Made by a program: the position numbers and the translations under genes
Notes under the pieces: generated by a model
What the model was told of the DNA's origin: nothing
Database searches by the model: none
What the model saw: the letters and a program-made list of their open reading frames with translations, nothing else
Origin: an uncultured Verrucomicrobiota bacterium
GTDB lineage: Bacteria > Verrucomicrobiota > Verrucomicrobiia > Opitutales > LL51
Assembly: GCA_947174645.1 (NCBI GenBank)
Contig: CAMWJR010000001.1
Span: forward strand, 1-30,568
Length of the DNA stretch: 30,568 nt
Direction of reading: 5' to 3'
Shown: positions 1 through 7,550 of the stretch, one piece after another
Layout of the letters: each line of letters starts with the position of its first letter
Numbering within the stretch: position 1 is the first letter of the stretch

Positions 1-1300
1 CGATATTCTCGTGTCCGCCATAGCGATTCGGGATCCACTCGCCGGGCTTTTTAGAGTAGTCCAAATAGAGCATCGACGCAACTGCATCGATCCGAATTCC
101 GTCAACATGCATGGACTCAAGCCAGAAAAGCGCGCTTCCGATCAAAAAATTGCGCACCTCGTGACGCCCATAATTAAAAATATACGTCCCCCACTCTTTA
201 TGCTCTCGCTGTTTCGGATCGGCGTGCTCATAGAGGTGTGTTCCGTCGAAATTTTCCAATGCGAACGCATCTTTAGGAAAATGTGCGGGCACCCAATCGA
301 TAATCACCCCAATGCCCTGCTGGTGACAATAATTCACGAAATACCGAAAATCATCGGGAGTCCCATAGCGATTGGTAGGCGCATAAAATCCTGTCACCTG
401 ATATCCCCAAGACCCCAAGAATGGATATTCTGTGATCGGTAAAAGCTCGACATGCGAAAAACCCATATTTTTAACGTACTCGCAGAGTGCGACCGCTAAT
501 TCCCGATAATTCATCGGCCGGTTTTCTTCTTCAACGACACGTCGCCAGGAATCTAAGTGAACCTCATAAATCGAAATCGCTTCGGATTTATAATTCTTTT
601 TCGCCGGAAAGTACACCTGATCTTCCCAGGAAAAATTCGACTTTACCACAATCGATGCATTGTGGGGCGGTGCTTCAAAATATTGCCCACAGGGATCACT
701 TTTCAACCGCAGCTCTCCATCAGCACCGATGATCTCGTATTTGTATTTTTCACCGCTCAAGTCTTTAGGAATAAAAAGCTCCCATAGTCCAGAGTTTCCC
801 AATGGACGCATCACCCCATATCGTCCGTCCCAACGGTTAAACTCACCAACTACCGACACGCGTTTTGCACTCGGAGCCCAAACACAAAAACTTGTTCCTA
901 AAACATTTTCATGTACAACAATATGTGCTCCGAGTTTTTCAAAAACTTGTTCATGCTTTCCCTGGTTAAAGAGATAGCAATCATACTCCGAAATTGTCGG
1001 CAAGAACGCATAAGAATCCCTTATTTCCTCGATGCTCCCATCCTCACGAACGACGCGGAACAGATGATCAAAAACGCGATCACTTTCGACGACGCTCTCA
1101 AAAAAGCCGCATTCATGTAACTTCTCCATTGGAAAAGCTTTTCCCGACGCAACGGCCACTACTTCGCACCGGGCTGCATCCTGTAAAAACGCTCTCACGA
1201 CAACCGTCGAATTTTCAACAAGATGCACTCCCAAAAGATCATGGGGAAAGCGACATGTCCCATGAGTAAAGGCCGACAGCTCCCTCTCCGAAATCACCAT
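1..1300 (-). CDS. glgB: 1,4-alpha-glucan branching enzyme GlgB (partial, C-terminus beyond left edge)
   Basis: GlgB makes the alpha-1,6 branches of glycogen in the cytoplasm. I translated the minus strand by hand: the first 433 codons are open with no frameshift in the parts I read. Residues 1-95 form the N1 region, about 110-210 a CBM48 domain (FCVWAPSAKRVSVVGEFNRW), then the GH13 barrel starts (VYEVH-like IYEVHLDSWRR, ELLPITEYPFLGSWGYQVTG, FYAPTNRYGTP). The nucleophile Asp lies in GIRIDAVASMLYLDY and falls at codon 405, the same number as in E. coli GlgB, which supports the ATG at 1300. An in-frame TGA sits three codons upstream and GAAGG lies just before the start. The acid/base Glu and the C-terminal domain are outside the window. 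It follows the OTU-like gene by 54 bases on the same strand; a TTGTAA/TAATCT pair with 17-base spacing lies in that region and the end of the upstream gene. Confidence 0.96.
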   Translation of the reverse strand, partial: MVISERELSAFTHGTCRFPHDLLGVHLVENSTVVVRAFLQDAARCEVVAVASGKAFPMEKLHECGFFESVVESDRVFDHLFRVVREDGSIEEIRDSYAFLPTISEYDCYLFNQGKHEQVFEKLGAHIVVHENVLGTSFCVWAPSAKRVSVVGEFNRWDGRYGVMRPLGNSGLWELFIPKDLSGEKYKYEIIGADGELRLKSDPCGQYFEAPPHNASIVVKSNFSWEDQVYFPAKKNYKSEAISIYEVHLDSWRRVVEEENRPMNYRELAVALCEYVKNMGFSHVELLPITEYPFLGSWGYQVTGFYAPTNRYGTPDDFRYFVNYCHQQGIGVIIDWVPAHFPKDAFALENFDGTHLYEHADPKQREHKEWGTYIFNYGRHEVRNFLIGSALFWLESMHVDGIRIDAVASMLYLDYSKKPGEWIPNRYGGHENI

Positions 1301-1354
1301 CGGCCTTCAAAACTGTTTTTTTATCGTTTCCTTGCGAGATTATTTCACATCTTC

Positions 1355-2488
1355 TCAATTTACAACTATTGGGTCGCCTGCTGTTCTGTTACGTTGATTA
1401 AGATTAAGCAACTCTTTAATTCTCGCTCTAGTCAGTGATTTTTCTCTCCCCTCATCTTCTCGCCACTCAGTCTCTAGAGTCGCCTTCCACTGAAGCTGAT
1501 TTCTTCCGGTGAAAGGAGGATCACCCACCTCTTGGTACCCGGTCTTTACATCGGCAAACTCTGTGAGAGGCTGAACATGATTCCCTGTAAACATAACATC
1601 AAATACAGTCGGCCTAGCTCCTATATTCCATTCTTCCATAATGCCCCAGACAAAATGACCATGTTGCTCATCAAGTAGACGAGATAACACACGAATACCA
1701 CCCAAATCAGAAAGAGGCGTTCTCTTTCCATTCTCACCAATCCAATCGACGCCTCCCATCAACGGCAACATATCTAAATGGAAATACTCGCCCATTGCGA
1801 AAAACCCTGAGACATCATCCCATGTAAGGCAAGATACCTCTTTATACGGCAATTGCCAATTTCCGGCAAGTTTTTGCTGCAAAGGATCATTCCTATAAAC
1901 ACGCCTGTATTCCTTCCATAAATCATCCTCTTCAGCCGCTGCACCATTTGCCGCCAAATTGTATCTTATTACTTCTAAACGAACGTTATCGATGAGTTTA
2001 CACAAAAGCCCCTCAATATACTTATGCTTCTCCTCCTCACCTTCATTAGCTATACCGTTAGAGCTAAACACCCTTCCAACTAATTCTTCTACGCGATTCC
2101 TTTCATCTTCATTTAACGGAATATTTTGACCCAAACGGAGCCCGTACCATATCGCACAGGCCCAAGCCGTTTCCGCCAAATCTCTGCGCATACACCCAAC
2201 TCTCCATGAACCGATTTTACTCGTGTATAGCGCGTACTGCAGTCTAGAATTCTTTTGGCCTTGCAAGTGCAGCATCACATTTGTGAGAACTGACCAAAAG
2301 AAACAATTCCCATCCCCAGGAACGTGAACACTGTAAACTTCTCCTGTCGCCTGTTGTCTAAAATCTCTCGAGACACAAATCGCCTCGTATTTTGCCGGAG
2401 CAGCGGCTCGTAACGCCGGTGAGAATAGGCTCACTAACCCGACTAAGGTTAACACCTTCTCTAAGCTGTGACATACTTTTCGCCTCAT
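1355..2488 (-). CDS. Exported OTU-like cysteine protease 1
   Basis: Predicted secreted protein of about 377 residues with an OTU (ovarian-tumour) type cysteine protease signature. OTU enzymes usually cleave ubiquitin chains; the substrate here is unknown. The chosen ATG gives a clean Sec signal peptide: basic MRRK start, hydrophobic VLTLVGLVSLFSPAL, then RAAAPA as cleavage region. The active-site motif VPGDGNCFFWSV supplies Asp59 and Cys62; a matching His is probably that in HGHFVWGIM (about residue 278). The frame stays open upstream, with possible starts at 2527, 2533, 2554 (ATG) and 2569 (TTG); I prefer 2488 because of the signal peptide and an AGGTG 11 bases upstream. Downstream lies glgB, upstream tRNA-Arg. 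Bacteria have no ubiquitin, so an OTU protein with an export signal suggests action on a eukaryotic host or predator. Function is inferred from motif only. Confidence 0.8.
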   Translation of the reverse strand: MRRKVCHSLEKVLTLVGLVSLFSPALRAAAPAKYEAICVSRDFRQQATGEVYSVHVPGDGNCFFWSVLTNVMLHLQGQKNSRLQYALYTSKIGSWRVGCMRRDLAETAWACAIWYGLRLGQNIPLNEDERNRVEELVGRVFSSNGIANEGEEEKHKYIEGLLCKLIDNVRLEVIRYNLAANGAAAEEDDLWKEYRRVYRNDPLQQKLAGNWQLPYKEVSCLTWDDVSGFFAMGEYFHLDMLPLMGGVDWIGENGKRTPLSDLGGIRVLSRLLDEQHGHFVWGIMEEWNIGARPTVFDVMFTGNHVQPLTEFADVKTGYQEVGDPPFTGRNQLQWKATLETEWREDEGREKSLTRARIKELLNLNQRNRTAGDPIVVN

Positions 2489-2589
2489 TGAAACGAAAGC
2501 ACCTGCCAATTCGTTTCTCTTGTTCATATTCATAGCTGCTGGAGCACATTGCATTTTGAGTACTGTCAAGCAATTATTTTAATTTCAGA

Positions 2590-2616
2590 AAAATAAAAAA
2601 TGGCGGCGCACACCAC
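2590..2616 (-). terminator. Possible Rho-independent terminator after tRNA-Arg
   Basis: On the minus strand a short stem GTGGT/GCCGC (with two G-U pairs) around a GTGC loop is followed by CATTTTTTATTTTT. It lies about 70 bases downstream of tRNA-Arg and before OTU protease 1, so it could separate the tRNA transcript from the protease gene. The stem is weak, so the call is tentative. Confidence 0.35.
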
Positions 2617-2683
2617 ACGTAAAATCCCTGTGAAGCTTCTCAAAGCTGACCCAATTGAGACAAAAACCAAGCTCTGGCAGCTC

Positions 2684-2759
2684 TGGCGGGGGAAGAGAGA
2701 CTCGAACCCTCGACCTTCGGTTTAGAAGACCGCTGCTCTATCCACTGAGCTACTCCCCC
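2684..2759 (-). tRNA. tRNA-Arg (anticodon TCT)
   Basis: A full cloverleaf can be drawn on the minus strand: acceptor GGGGGAG/TTCCCCC, D arm AGCTCAGTGGATAGAGC, anticodon loop CTTCTAA giving TCT, T arm GAGGG-TTCGAGT-CTCTC, discriminator G and an encoded CCA (2684-2686). It reads AGA codons. It lies 56 bases downstream of the exported 237-residue gene on the same strand. Confidence 0.95.
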
Positions 2760-2815
2760 GTGGCATGTATTCTTGTTTTTCCCGTTTAATGGCAAGCATT
2801 ATCGGGGAAATACAT

Positions 2816-3529
2816 TTAAATTAAAAGACACGGGCAACCTTGACCACAAGTACAGAAATCGCTGTCCATTAAGATTTCTTTAAGCGAAACAACGGTCCGG
2901 ATAACGAGTGCTACACGGACAGCTTTTTGTAAAACAGGTACAACTTTGCTGTATGCCTCTTCGCCAATTTCTTGGGCGTGTTCGCGGCAGTATTTGAGCA
3001 AATCCGAAGTAATCGTTGTAAATTCGTCGATAAGTTCAACAGGTGAAAATCCTTCCCATTCCTCCTTGCGTTCCTGAAAATCATTAAGAATCTCTAGCGC
3101 GTCCTCGGCGCGGCCCTTAAGCATATCCATAGCATCACAGACACTTTGCATTTGATTTTGAAATTCCGCAACAACCTCGGGGTCACCTTCCAGTGTTTCC
3201 ACGCTCAGCTTTAACGCATGGTGAGAAGTTTCGAGAATTTTAATACAATTCTGCAGTTTTCGGATTGATTTTTCCAACGCAGAAGGATTTTCGACGTTCT
3301 CAAGCACCACTCCGCGAGTACGAATCCCATCACCTGAAGTTCCGTAAAGATCGTACTCCATCTGGTCGATAAGTTCATCTTCTGTCGCTTCATGAATAAG
3401 TGGCGTCAAAACAATGTTATGTGTCGAAAACGAATAAACGCTTTTAGGACGAGGTTTTAAAAAAGGTGTCGAACCAAAGCTAAACGAAGCGCCCAATCCC
3501 AGGCACGCGAAAAATAAACATTTTTTCAT
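2816..3529 (-). CDS. Exported protein of unknown function with Cys-rich tail
   Basis: A 237-residue protein that I do not recognise. It opens with a typical Sec signal peptide (MKKCLFFACLGLGASFSFGS), so it is exported; the Cys at position 4 is within the n-region and there is no clear lipobox. The mature part is acidic and mostly predicted helical: residues about 85-185 are rich in Glu, Leu and Lys with heptad-like spacing (SALEKSIRKLQNCIKILE), suggesting a helical bundle or coiled coil. Near the C-terminus is a hydrophobic helix (VLQKAVRVALVIRTVVSL) and the protein ends in a cysteine cluster, CTCGQGCPC. The gene sits between tRNA-Gln and tRNA-Arg on the same strand and between the two OTU-like genes. 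Its start codon lies inside a strong predicted hairpin, and a palindrome with direct repeats covers its probable promoter (see separate entries). Confidence 0.8.
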   Translation of the reverse strand: MKKCLFFACLGLGASFSFGSTPFLKPRPKSVYSFSTHNIVLTPLIHEATEDELIDQMEYDLYGTSGDGIRTRGVVLENVENPSALEKSIRKLQNCIKILETSHHALKLSVETLEGDPEVVAEFQNQMQSVCDAMDMLKGRAEDALEILNDFQERKEEWEGFSPVELIDEFTTITSDLLKYCREHAQEIGEEAYSKVVPVLQKAVRVALVIRTVVSLKEILMDSDFCTCGQGCPCLLI

Positions 3530-3539
3530 GGCGTGCCTG
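3500..3539 (-). promoter_or_regulatory. 5' hairpin enclosing the start codon of the exported 237-residue gene
   Basis: In the mRNA sense, CAGGCACGC pairs perfectly with GCGTGCCTG (9 bp), continued by an inner GAAAAAAT/ATTTTTC stem closed by a GTTT loop. The A and U of the AUG start codon lie in the three-base bulge between the two stems, and the weak AGG ribosome-binding element is inside the outer stem. Such a structure would hold back initiation unless opened; whether it does so is inference. Confidence 0.5.
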
Positions 3540-3540
3540 A

Positions 3541-3559
3541 TTGTAAAAATATTTTACAA
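3541..3559. repeat. Perfect palindrome TTGTAAAA-ATA-TTTTACAA
   Basis: Eight-base inverted arms with a three-base spacer. It overlaps the best -10 candidate (TAAAAT on the minus strand, 3551-3556) for the exported 237-residue gene and would sit on its transcription start, the usual place for a repressor operator. It is also AT-rich enough to be chance. Confidence 0.5.
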
Positions 3560-3578
3560 ATTTACAACGAAAAAACAA
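3551..3578 (-). promoter_or_regulatory. Candidate promoter of the exported 237-residue gene
   Basis: On the minus strand TTGTTT (3573-3578) is followed after 16 bases by TAAAAT (3551-3556), five of six matches to the -10 consensus. Transcription would start near 3544, leaving a leader of about 15 bases that begins at the hairpin. The -35 element is poor. Confidence 0.35.
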
Positions 3579-3587
3579 ATTTACAAC
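3556..3587. repeat. 13-bp direct repeat ACAAATTTACAAC, two copies
   Basis: Copies at 3556-3568 and 3575-3587 are identical and spaced 19 bases start to start. On the minus strand they read GTTGTAAATTTGT; the same TTGTAAA core recurs in the adjacent palindrome. They lie between tRNA-Gln and the exported 237-residue gene, over its -35/-10 region. A related 10-mer, AATTTACAAC, occurs at 1357-1366 upstream of glgB. Confidence 0.6.
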
Positions 3588-3608
3588 AAACAACGACTAC
3601 GCAAGATT

Positions 3609-3682
3609 TGGCTGCCCGGCTAGGATTCGAACCTAGACAAACAGAGCCAGAATCTGTTGTGCTACCATTACACCACCAGGCA
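3609..3682 (-). tRNA. tRNA-Gln (anticodon CTG)
   Basis: Minus-strand cloverleaf: acceptor TGCCTGG/CCGGGCA, D arm with GGTAGCAC, anticodon stem ACAGA/TCTGT around loop TTCTGGC giving CTG, T arm CTAGG-TTCGAAT-CCTAG, discriminator G and encoded CCA (3609-3611). It lies 79 bases upstream of the exported 237-residue gene. Confidence 0.95.
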
Positions 3683-3927
3683 ATGTGGGAATCAAACTTT
3701 CTTTTCTCGCACCAATGGCAAGGCTTTTTTACCGCCGATACAAAGAAATTCTCGCCATGCCTATAGGATTTTCTTCCGCTTCTCTTAACTGAAATTTATT
3801 CAGATTCTTCGAAGAAGTCTTTTTGTAGCGCAAAAAATGGGTTCATTCTCCGAGAAATAGCAATATTAACGCTTTCTAACTCCACGATCTTACTCGGCGC
3901 ACAATGTGGCTAGGCCCACCCAGCATA

Positions 3928-4740
3928 TTAACTAATATGAATATTGCACGTTTGTGGGACAATTGATTGATAGTGACCGCCCCGGCCATCGCCTCGGTAA
4001 AAAATCGGTATAGGATCTTCTTCTGTCTGAAAATTTCCCTTGTAAGTGTGAGTGATAATTTTTCGTAATCCCTTCTGAAATTCCTCTTTTTTCACGAGAA
4101 TATCGAAACCAATGACCGGTGCGAGAAAAACCGTTAGCGGTGAATCGAGCTCCAATCGCCCCTGTTCGAGCTTTCTTAAAAACTGATTCCAATCGGTATT
4201 ATTGAGATCCTCTTCCTTTTTCTCCGTATCATTCGCGATCAAGGTTGCGATCTCTTCTAATGCTTCGGTATCTTCTGGCGTCCGATCTTGTTTTCCTCGA
4301 ACATAGGCGATACGGTCCGAGAGCCGTTTTAGCAATGCCAAAACTTCCGACTTTTTGACGTAAATATCACGCGCACCATGCTGTTCGGCAATTTTTTTGA
4401 CGACAAGTACCGCCCAAAACCCGCAAAGACCATCGCCCGGTACATTGTACAGCCGAAATCCCGGAGGAACAAGCACCGTGGCGTCTTTTTTCGGAACGGC
4501 GGCGATCTGGCCTAATTGGGGAGGAATGACGTACTTCGAATCTTTGGCGACGCTAGGTTGCCGCGATGCCAAAGTCTTGATTGTTCGTATCGTTTGCGCA
4601 AGTTGTTGATTCGCTTTTTTGGCCGACACCAGTAGCTGTCGCCTTGCATTCTGGATCCGTACCATGTCTGCAGAACTTCCCTCTACCGTGCCAACAGCTC
4701 CCAAAAGTAGGCACGACCATACCCCCATCACCTTAACCAT
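3928..4740 (-). CDS. Exported OTU-like cysteine protease 2
   Basis: A 270-residue predicted secreted protein. The signal peptide is MVKVMGVWSCLLLGAVGTVEG followed by SSA. Residues 27-65 form a basic, Gln-rich helical stretch. The OTU core follows: YNVPGDGLCGFWAVL supplies Asp103 and Cys106, and GGHYQSIVP near the C-terminus supplies His256, the usual His-Tyr pattern of OTU enzymes. It shares the unusual VPGDGxCxFWxVL block with the exported protease at 1355-2488 but little else that I can see, so the two look like diverged members of one family. The gene starts 37 bases after the mtaB stop on the same strand and may be read from the murE-mtaB transcript. I found no clear ribosome-binding site before the first ATG. 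Deubiquitinase-like action is inferred from motif and export signal. Confidence 0.8.
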   Translation of the reverse strand: MVKVMGVWSCLLLGAVGTVEGSSADMVRIQNARRQLLVSAKKANQQLAQTIRTIKTLASRQPSVAKDSKYVIPPQLGQIAAVPKKDATVLVPPGFRLYNVPGDGLCGFWAVLVVKKIAEQHGARDIYVKKSEVLALLKRLSDRIAYVRGKQDRTPEDTEALEEIATLIANDTEKKEEDLNNTDWNQFLRKLEQGRLELDSPLTVFLAPVIGFDILVKKEEFQKGLRKIITHTYKGNFQTEEDPIPIFYRGDGRGGHYQSIVPQTCNIHIS

Positions 4741-4777
4741 CCGGGCGAGAAGTTATTCGTTTACAAAGGTTTTGCAA

Positions 4778-6079
4778 TCATTTTTCGTCAACGAGTTCCG
4801 CCATAACCCCTTCTTCCGAAATCCGTGTTAATGTTACCTTATGCAGCTGATTCGTCAGATCGTGTCCCGGATCAGGCACCCAAACTTTGATGTAATTTTC
4901 CGTCAACCCGTGGAAACCACCGGGCTCACGATCCTCAAACAAAACATCCATTTTTTTTGAGAGATAGCACTCAAGGAAGTGACGACGCTTTTGTGCGCTC
5001 AACGCGCGGAGTTGCTGACTGCGGCGGTTGATCCCAGCGGGCATAACAAAATCGTGACTTAAATCCGCAACGGTCCCCGGACGACGAGAATACGAAAAGA
5101 CGTGCGCGTACTGTAAGGGTGATTGTTCAAAAAAGTCGACAGACGCCTGAAAATCCTCTTCGGTTTCTCCCGGGAACCCAACAATAATATCCGTCCCAAG
5201 CCCGACATTGGGAATCGTAGCCGCAGCTTTTTCAAAAAATATCCTCGCCTCCTCGAGGTTGTAATGACGTCGCATTTTCCTTAAAATGCGGTCGCTCCCT
5301 GATTGTAATGGGACGTGAAGGTAGCGTACGAGCTTGTTTTGAGGGTCTCGCATTTGTTCAAAAATCTTTTGAGGAATTGTTTTCAGCTCAATGCTACTCA
5401 GACGAATTCGCAATAACCCCGGAATTGCACTCAACGCCTGGATAACATCCGACAAATCTTTGCCATCGCTCGAATATGTCCCGATATTAACGCCCGTAAG
5501 GATGATTTCCTTGACGCCTTTTTTGACATGTTCCGCGGCATCCTGTAACAAATCGTCAAATGCTCGACTCCGAGAGCGCCCCCGCAGCCGCGGAATAATG
5601 CAATAACTACAGCAAAAATCGCATCCCTCCTGAATTTTGAGATTGTAACGTTTTTCGTAAACCGGTCCCAAAGCGCAGCCTATTCGGAATTCCGATTTCG
5701 GTAAAGGACTACGAAAAATATAGGGAAATTGCTGTTCACGTTCGACTTGCTCAAGGTGTTCAACGAGTTTCGATTTTTCCACGTTGCCAATGACACAGAT
5801 ATACGGATGGATCGCCTTTAGAGATTCTGCTGCATTTTCCGCTAGGCACCCGGTTACAAGAAGATGAATACGTGGATTTTGACGAACAATCTGACGAAGT
5901 GTTTGGCGACATTTCGACTCCGCCAATGCTGTAACCGCACAGGTGTTCACAATTGCCACATCGACAGAAAGATCGAGTTCCGGCACAATTGTATATCCTT
6001 TGGCTTCGAGCTGCTCCACAATTGTACGACTTTCCGCAGCATTCAAGCGGCACCCATGGGTATGAACGTAAATCTTCAT
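4778..6079 (-). CDS. mtaB: tRNA (t6A37) methylthiotransferase MtaB
   Basis: A 433-residue radical-SAM methylthiotransferase of the MiaB superfamily that converts t6A37 to ms2t6A37 in tRNAs reading ANN codons. The N-terminal UPF0004 domain carries three cluster-binding cysteines (Cys10, Cys47 in VNTC, Cys78 in VTGC). The radical-SAM motif CDFCCSYC places Cys153, Cys157 and Cys160, followed by IIPRLRGRSRSR, typical of the MtaB (YqeV) branch rather than MiaB or RimO. The GTDIIVGFPGE motif is present and a C-terminal TRAM-like segment ends the protein. The start overlaps the murE stop by four bases (6076-6079), so the two are translationally coupled. With miaA at the right of the window, this is the second gene here modifying position 37 of tRNA. 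Confidence 0.95.
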   Translation of the reverse strand: MKIYVHTHGCRLNAAESRTIVEQLEAKGYTIVPELDLSVDVAIVNTCAVTALAESKCRQTLRQIVRQNPRIHLLVTGCLAENAAESLKAIHPYICVIGNVEKSKLVEHLEQVEREQQFPYIFRSPLPKSEFRIGCALGPVYEKRYNLKIQEGCDFCCSYCIIPRLRGRSRSRAFDDLLQDAAEHVKKGVKEIILTGVNIGTYSSDGKDLSDVIQALSAIPGLLRIRLSSIELKTIPQKIFEQMRDPQNKLVRYLHVPLQSGSDRILRKMRRHYNLEEARIFFEKAAATIPNVGLGTDIIVGFPGETEEDFQASVDFFEQSPLQYAHVFSYSRRPGTVADLSHDFVMPAGINRRSQQLRALSAQKRRHFLECYLSKKMDVLFEDREPGGFHGLTENYIKVWVPDPGHDLTNQLHKVTLTRISEEGVMAELVDEK

Positions 6080-7488
6080 AGCACCTTCGCCGCCTCAAAA
6101 TACGTACGAACACAGTCTTGGTCGCTGAATGGGATTTTTTGGTCTCCAACTACTTGATAACGTTCATGTCCCTTCCCCGCAATCAAAACAATATCACCGG
6201 GTTGTGCGCGCTGTAACGCCATTTCGATCGCCTGTCGTCGATCGGGTTCGAACAGAACGTTGCGATGTTGGACGCCCAAACGCATATCGTGGAAAATATC
6301 CTCGATTGCCTCATGACGCGGATTATCCGCCGTCGCGATAACAAGCGACGACCGCTCGCACGCAACTTGCATCATTTTAGGGCGTTTTGTTCGATCGCGA
6401 TCTCCGCCGCAACCAAAGACCGTAATTATTTTTTTCGGTTTCAGTTTTTGGAGCGTCTGTAAAACGCGACGCAGCCCATCTTCCGTGTGCGCAAAATCGA
6501 CAAAAATCGTTACCCCATTTATCTGGATTATACGCTCTAAACGGCCTGGAACTCCCGGGAAGGTCGCCAATCGCTGGCATAATTTTTCTAATTCGATGCC
6601 CTCAACTTCATGAATCGCCGCAATAGCCGCAAGTGCATTTTCGACGTTAAAATCCCCCAGTAATGGACTGCGACAAGGGTAACATTTTCCGTAATGTTTA
6701 AGGTTAAAAAAAGTCCCCTCGGGACGCAACTGAATATTCTGTGCTTGATAATCCGCAGGCACATTAACCCCGTAGGTTACGCCCCAAAGTTCTCGCCATA
6801 AGCGTTCTCCGTACGGATCGCCAATGTTGAAAACATTGCATCGTGGCTTTGGGGCGTCGGTAAACAATTTTCGCTTTGCGGTAAAGTACGCCATCGAATC
6901 GCCGTGATAATCTAGGTGATCGCTTGTCAAATTGGTAAAAATCGCGGCATCGAATTGGAGCCCGCAGTGGCGCCGTTGGTCGAGACCATGTGAACTCAGC
7001 TCGATTGCAACGGGAGTGTTTTTTGGAATTGCGGCAATCATACGGTACAGCGATTCCAAACTGGGGGTTGTTTGGGCCGCCTCGTGACTTTCAACTAACA
7101 AATCATCAACGATACTCCCAATGAGCGCTGTCGGCCGTCCAAGAAGATGTCGGATAAGGTACGTGACGGTCGTTTTTCCGTTGGTCCCCGTAACACCCCA
7201 CAAAGAGTGGTTGTTGACCGGTAAAAGTCGATGAAGTACCTGCGCAAAAACCCCAACAACATCTGTGGTGACATGAAATTTTACGTCACGCGAATCAACC
7301 ACGTCTTGTGGAGAAAGAACAACCTCGCGACATCCGTGCTGAATCGCATCATCAACAAAATCTTTAACGTCGTGTGCCCAACTCGGGAACGCAAAAAACA
7401 CTTTTTCCGGCCCCGCCTTTCGGCTATCTGAAGTCACCTGATCCGCTGTGAGATTTTCTAACACAGACGCCTCCCACGCACACTGCAT
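6076..7488 (-). CDS. murE: UDP-MurNAc-tripeptide synthetase MurE (meso-DAP adding)
   Basis: MurE adds the third residue of the peptidoglycan stem peptide in the cytoplasm using ATP. The 470 residues show the Mur ligase order: N-terminal substrate domain, ATP loop GTNGKTT (101-107), the SSHGLDQ segment, FTNLTSDHLDYHG and the lysine of AKRKLF expected to be carbamylated, then the C-terminal domain with DNPR at 388-391. The DNPR motif marks meso-diaminopimelate rather than lysine ligases, in keeping with a Gram-negative wall. IAGKGHE is present near the end. It is somewhat short for the family (usually 480-500) because the N-terminal domain is compact. It follows the 721-residue exported gene by 62 bases and is coupled to mtaB. 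It stands apart from murF, mraY and the rest of a dcw cluster within the visible region. Confidence 0.97.
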   Translation of the reverse strand: MQCAWEASVLENLTADQVTSDSRKAGPEKVFFAFPSWAHDVKDFVDDAIQHGCREVVLSPQDVVDSRDVKFHVTTDVVGVFAQVLHRLLPVNNHSLWGVTGTNGKTTVTYLIRHLLGRPTALIGSIVDDLLVESHEAAQTTPSLESLYRMIAAIPKNTPVAIELSSHGLDQRRHCGLQFDAAIFTNLTSDHLDYHGDSMAYFTAKRKLFTDAPKPRCNVFNIGDPYGERLWRELWGVTYGVNVPADYQAQNIQLRPEGTFFNLKHYGKCYPCRSPLLGDFNVENALAAIAAIHEVEGIELEKLCQRLATFPGVPGRLERIIQINGVTIFVDFAHTEDGLRRVLQTLQKLKPKKIITVFGCGGDRDRTKRPKMMQVACERSSLVIATADNPRHEAIEDIFHDMRLGVQHRNVLFEPDRRQAIEMALQRAQPGDIVLIAGKGHERYQVVGDQKIPFSDQDCVRTYFEAAKVL

Positions 7489-7550
7489 GGAACAACACTA
7501 CGAGATTTCGTCTCTTTTCTTCAACTCAAATGTCGGAATCTTGTTGAGTT

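Noticed and set aside
11..1269. Several plus-strand open frames across the left end
   Set aside because: They are shadows of glgB; the minus strand reads as a continuous GlgB N-terminal half with correct motifs and catalytic Asp.
2541..2569. TTGACA at 2564-2569 as a promoter for OTU protease 1
   Set aside because: The hexamer is a perfect -35 but no acceptable -10 lies 15-19 bases downstream (TGCTCC at 17).
3683..3927. Possible small gene in the gap between tRNA-Gln and OTU protease 2
   Set aside because: Short frames on either strand have no ribosome-binding site or recognisable protein character; I see nothing clear in this stretch.
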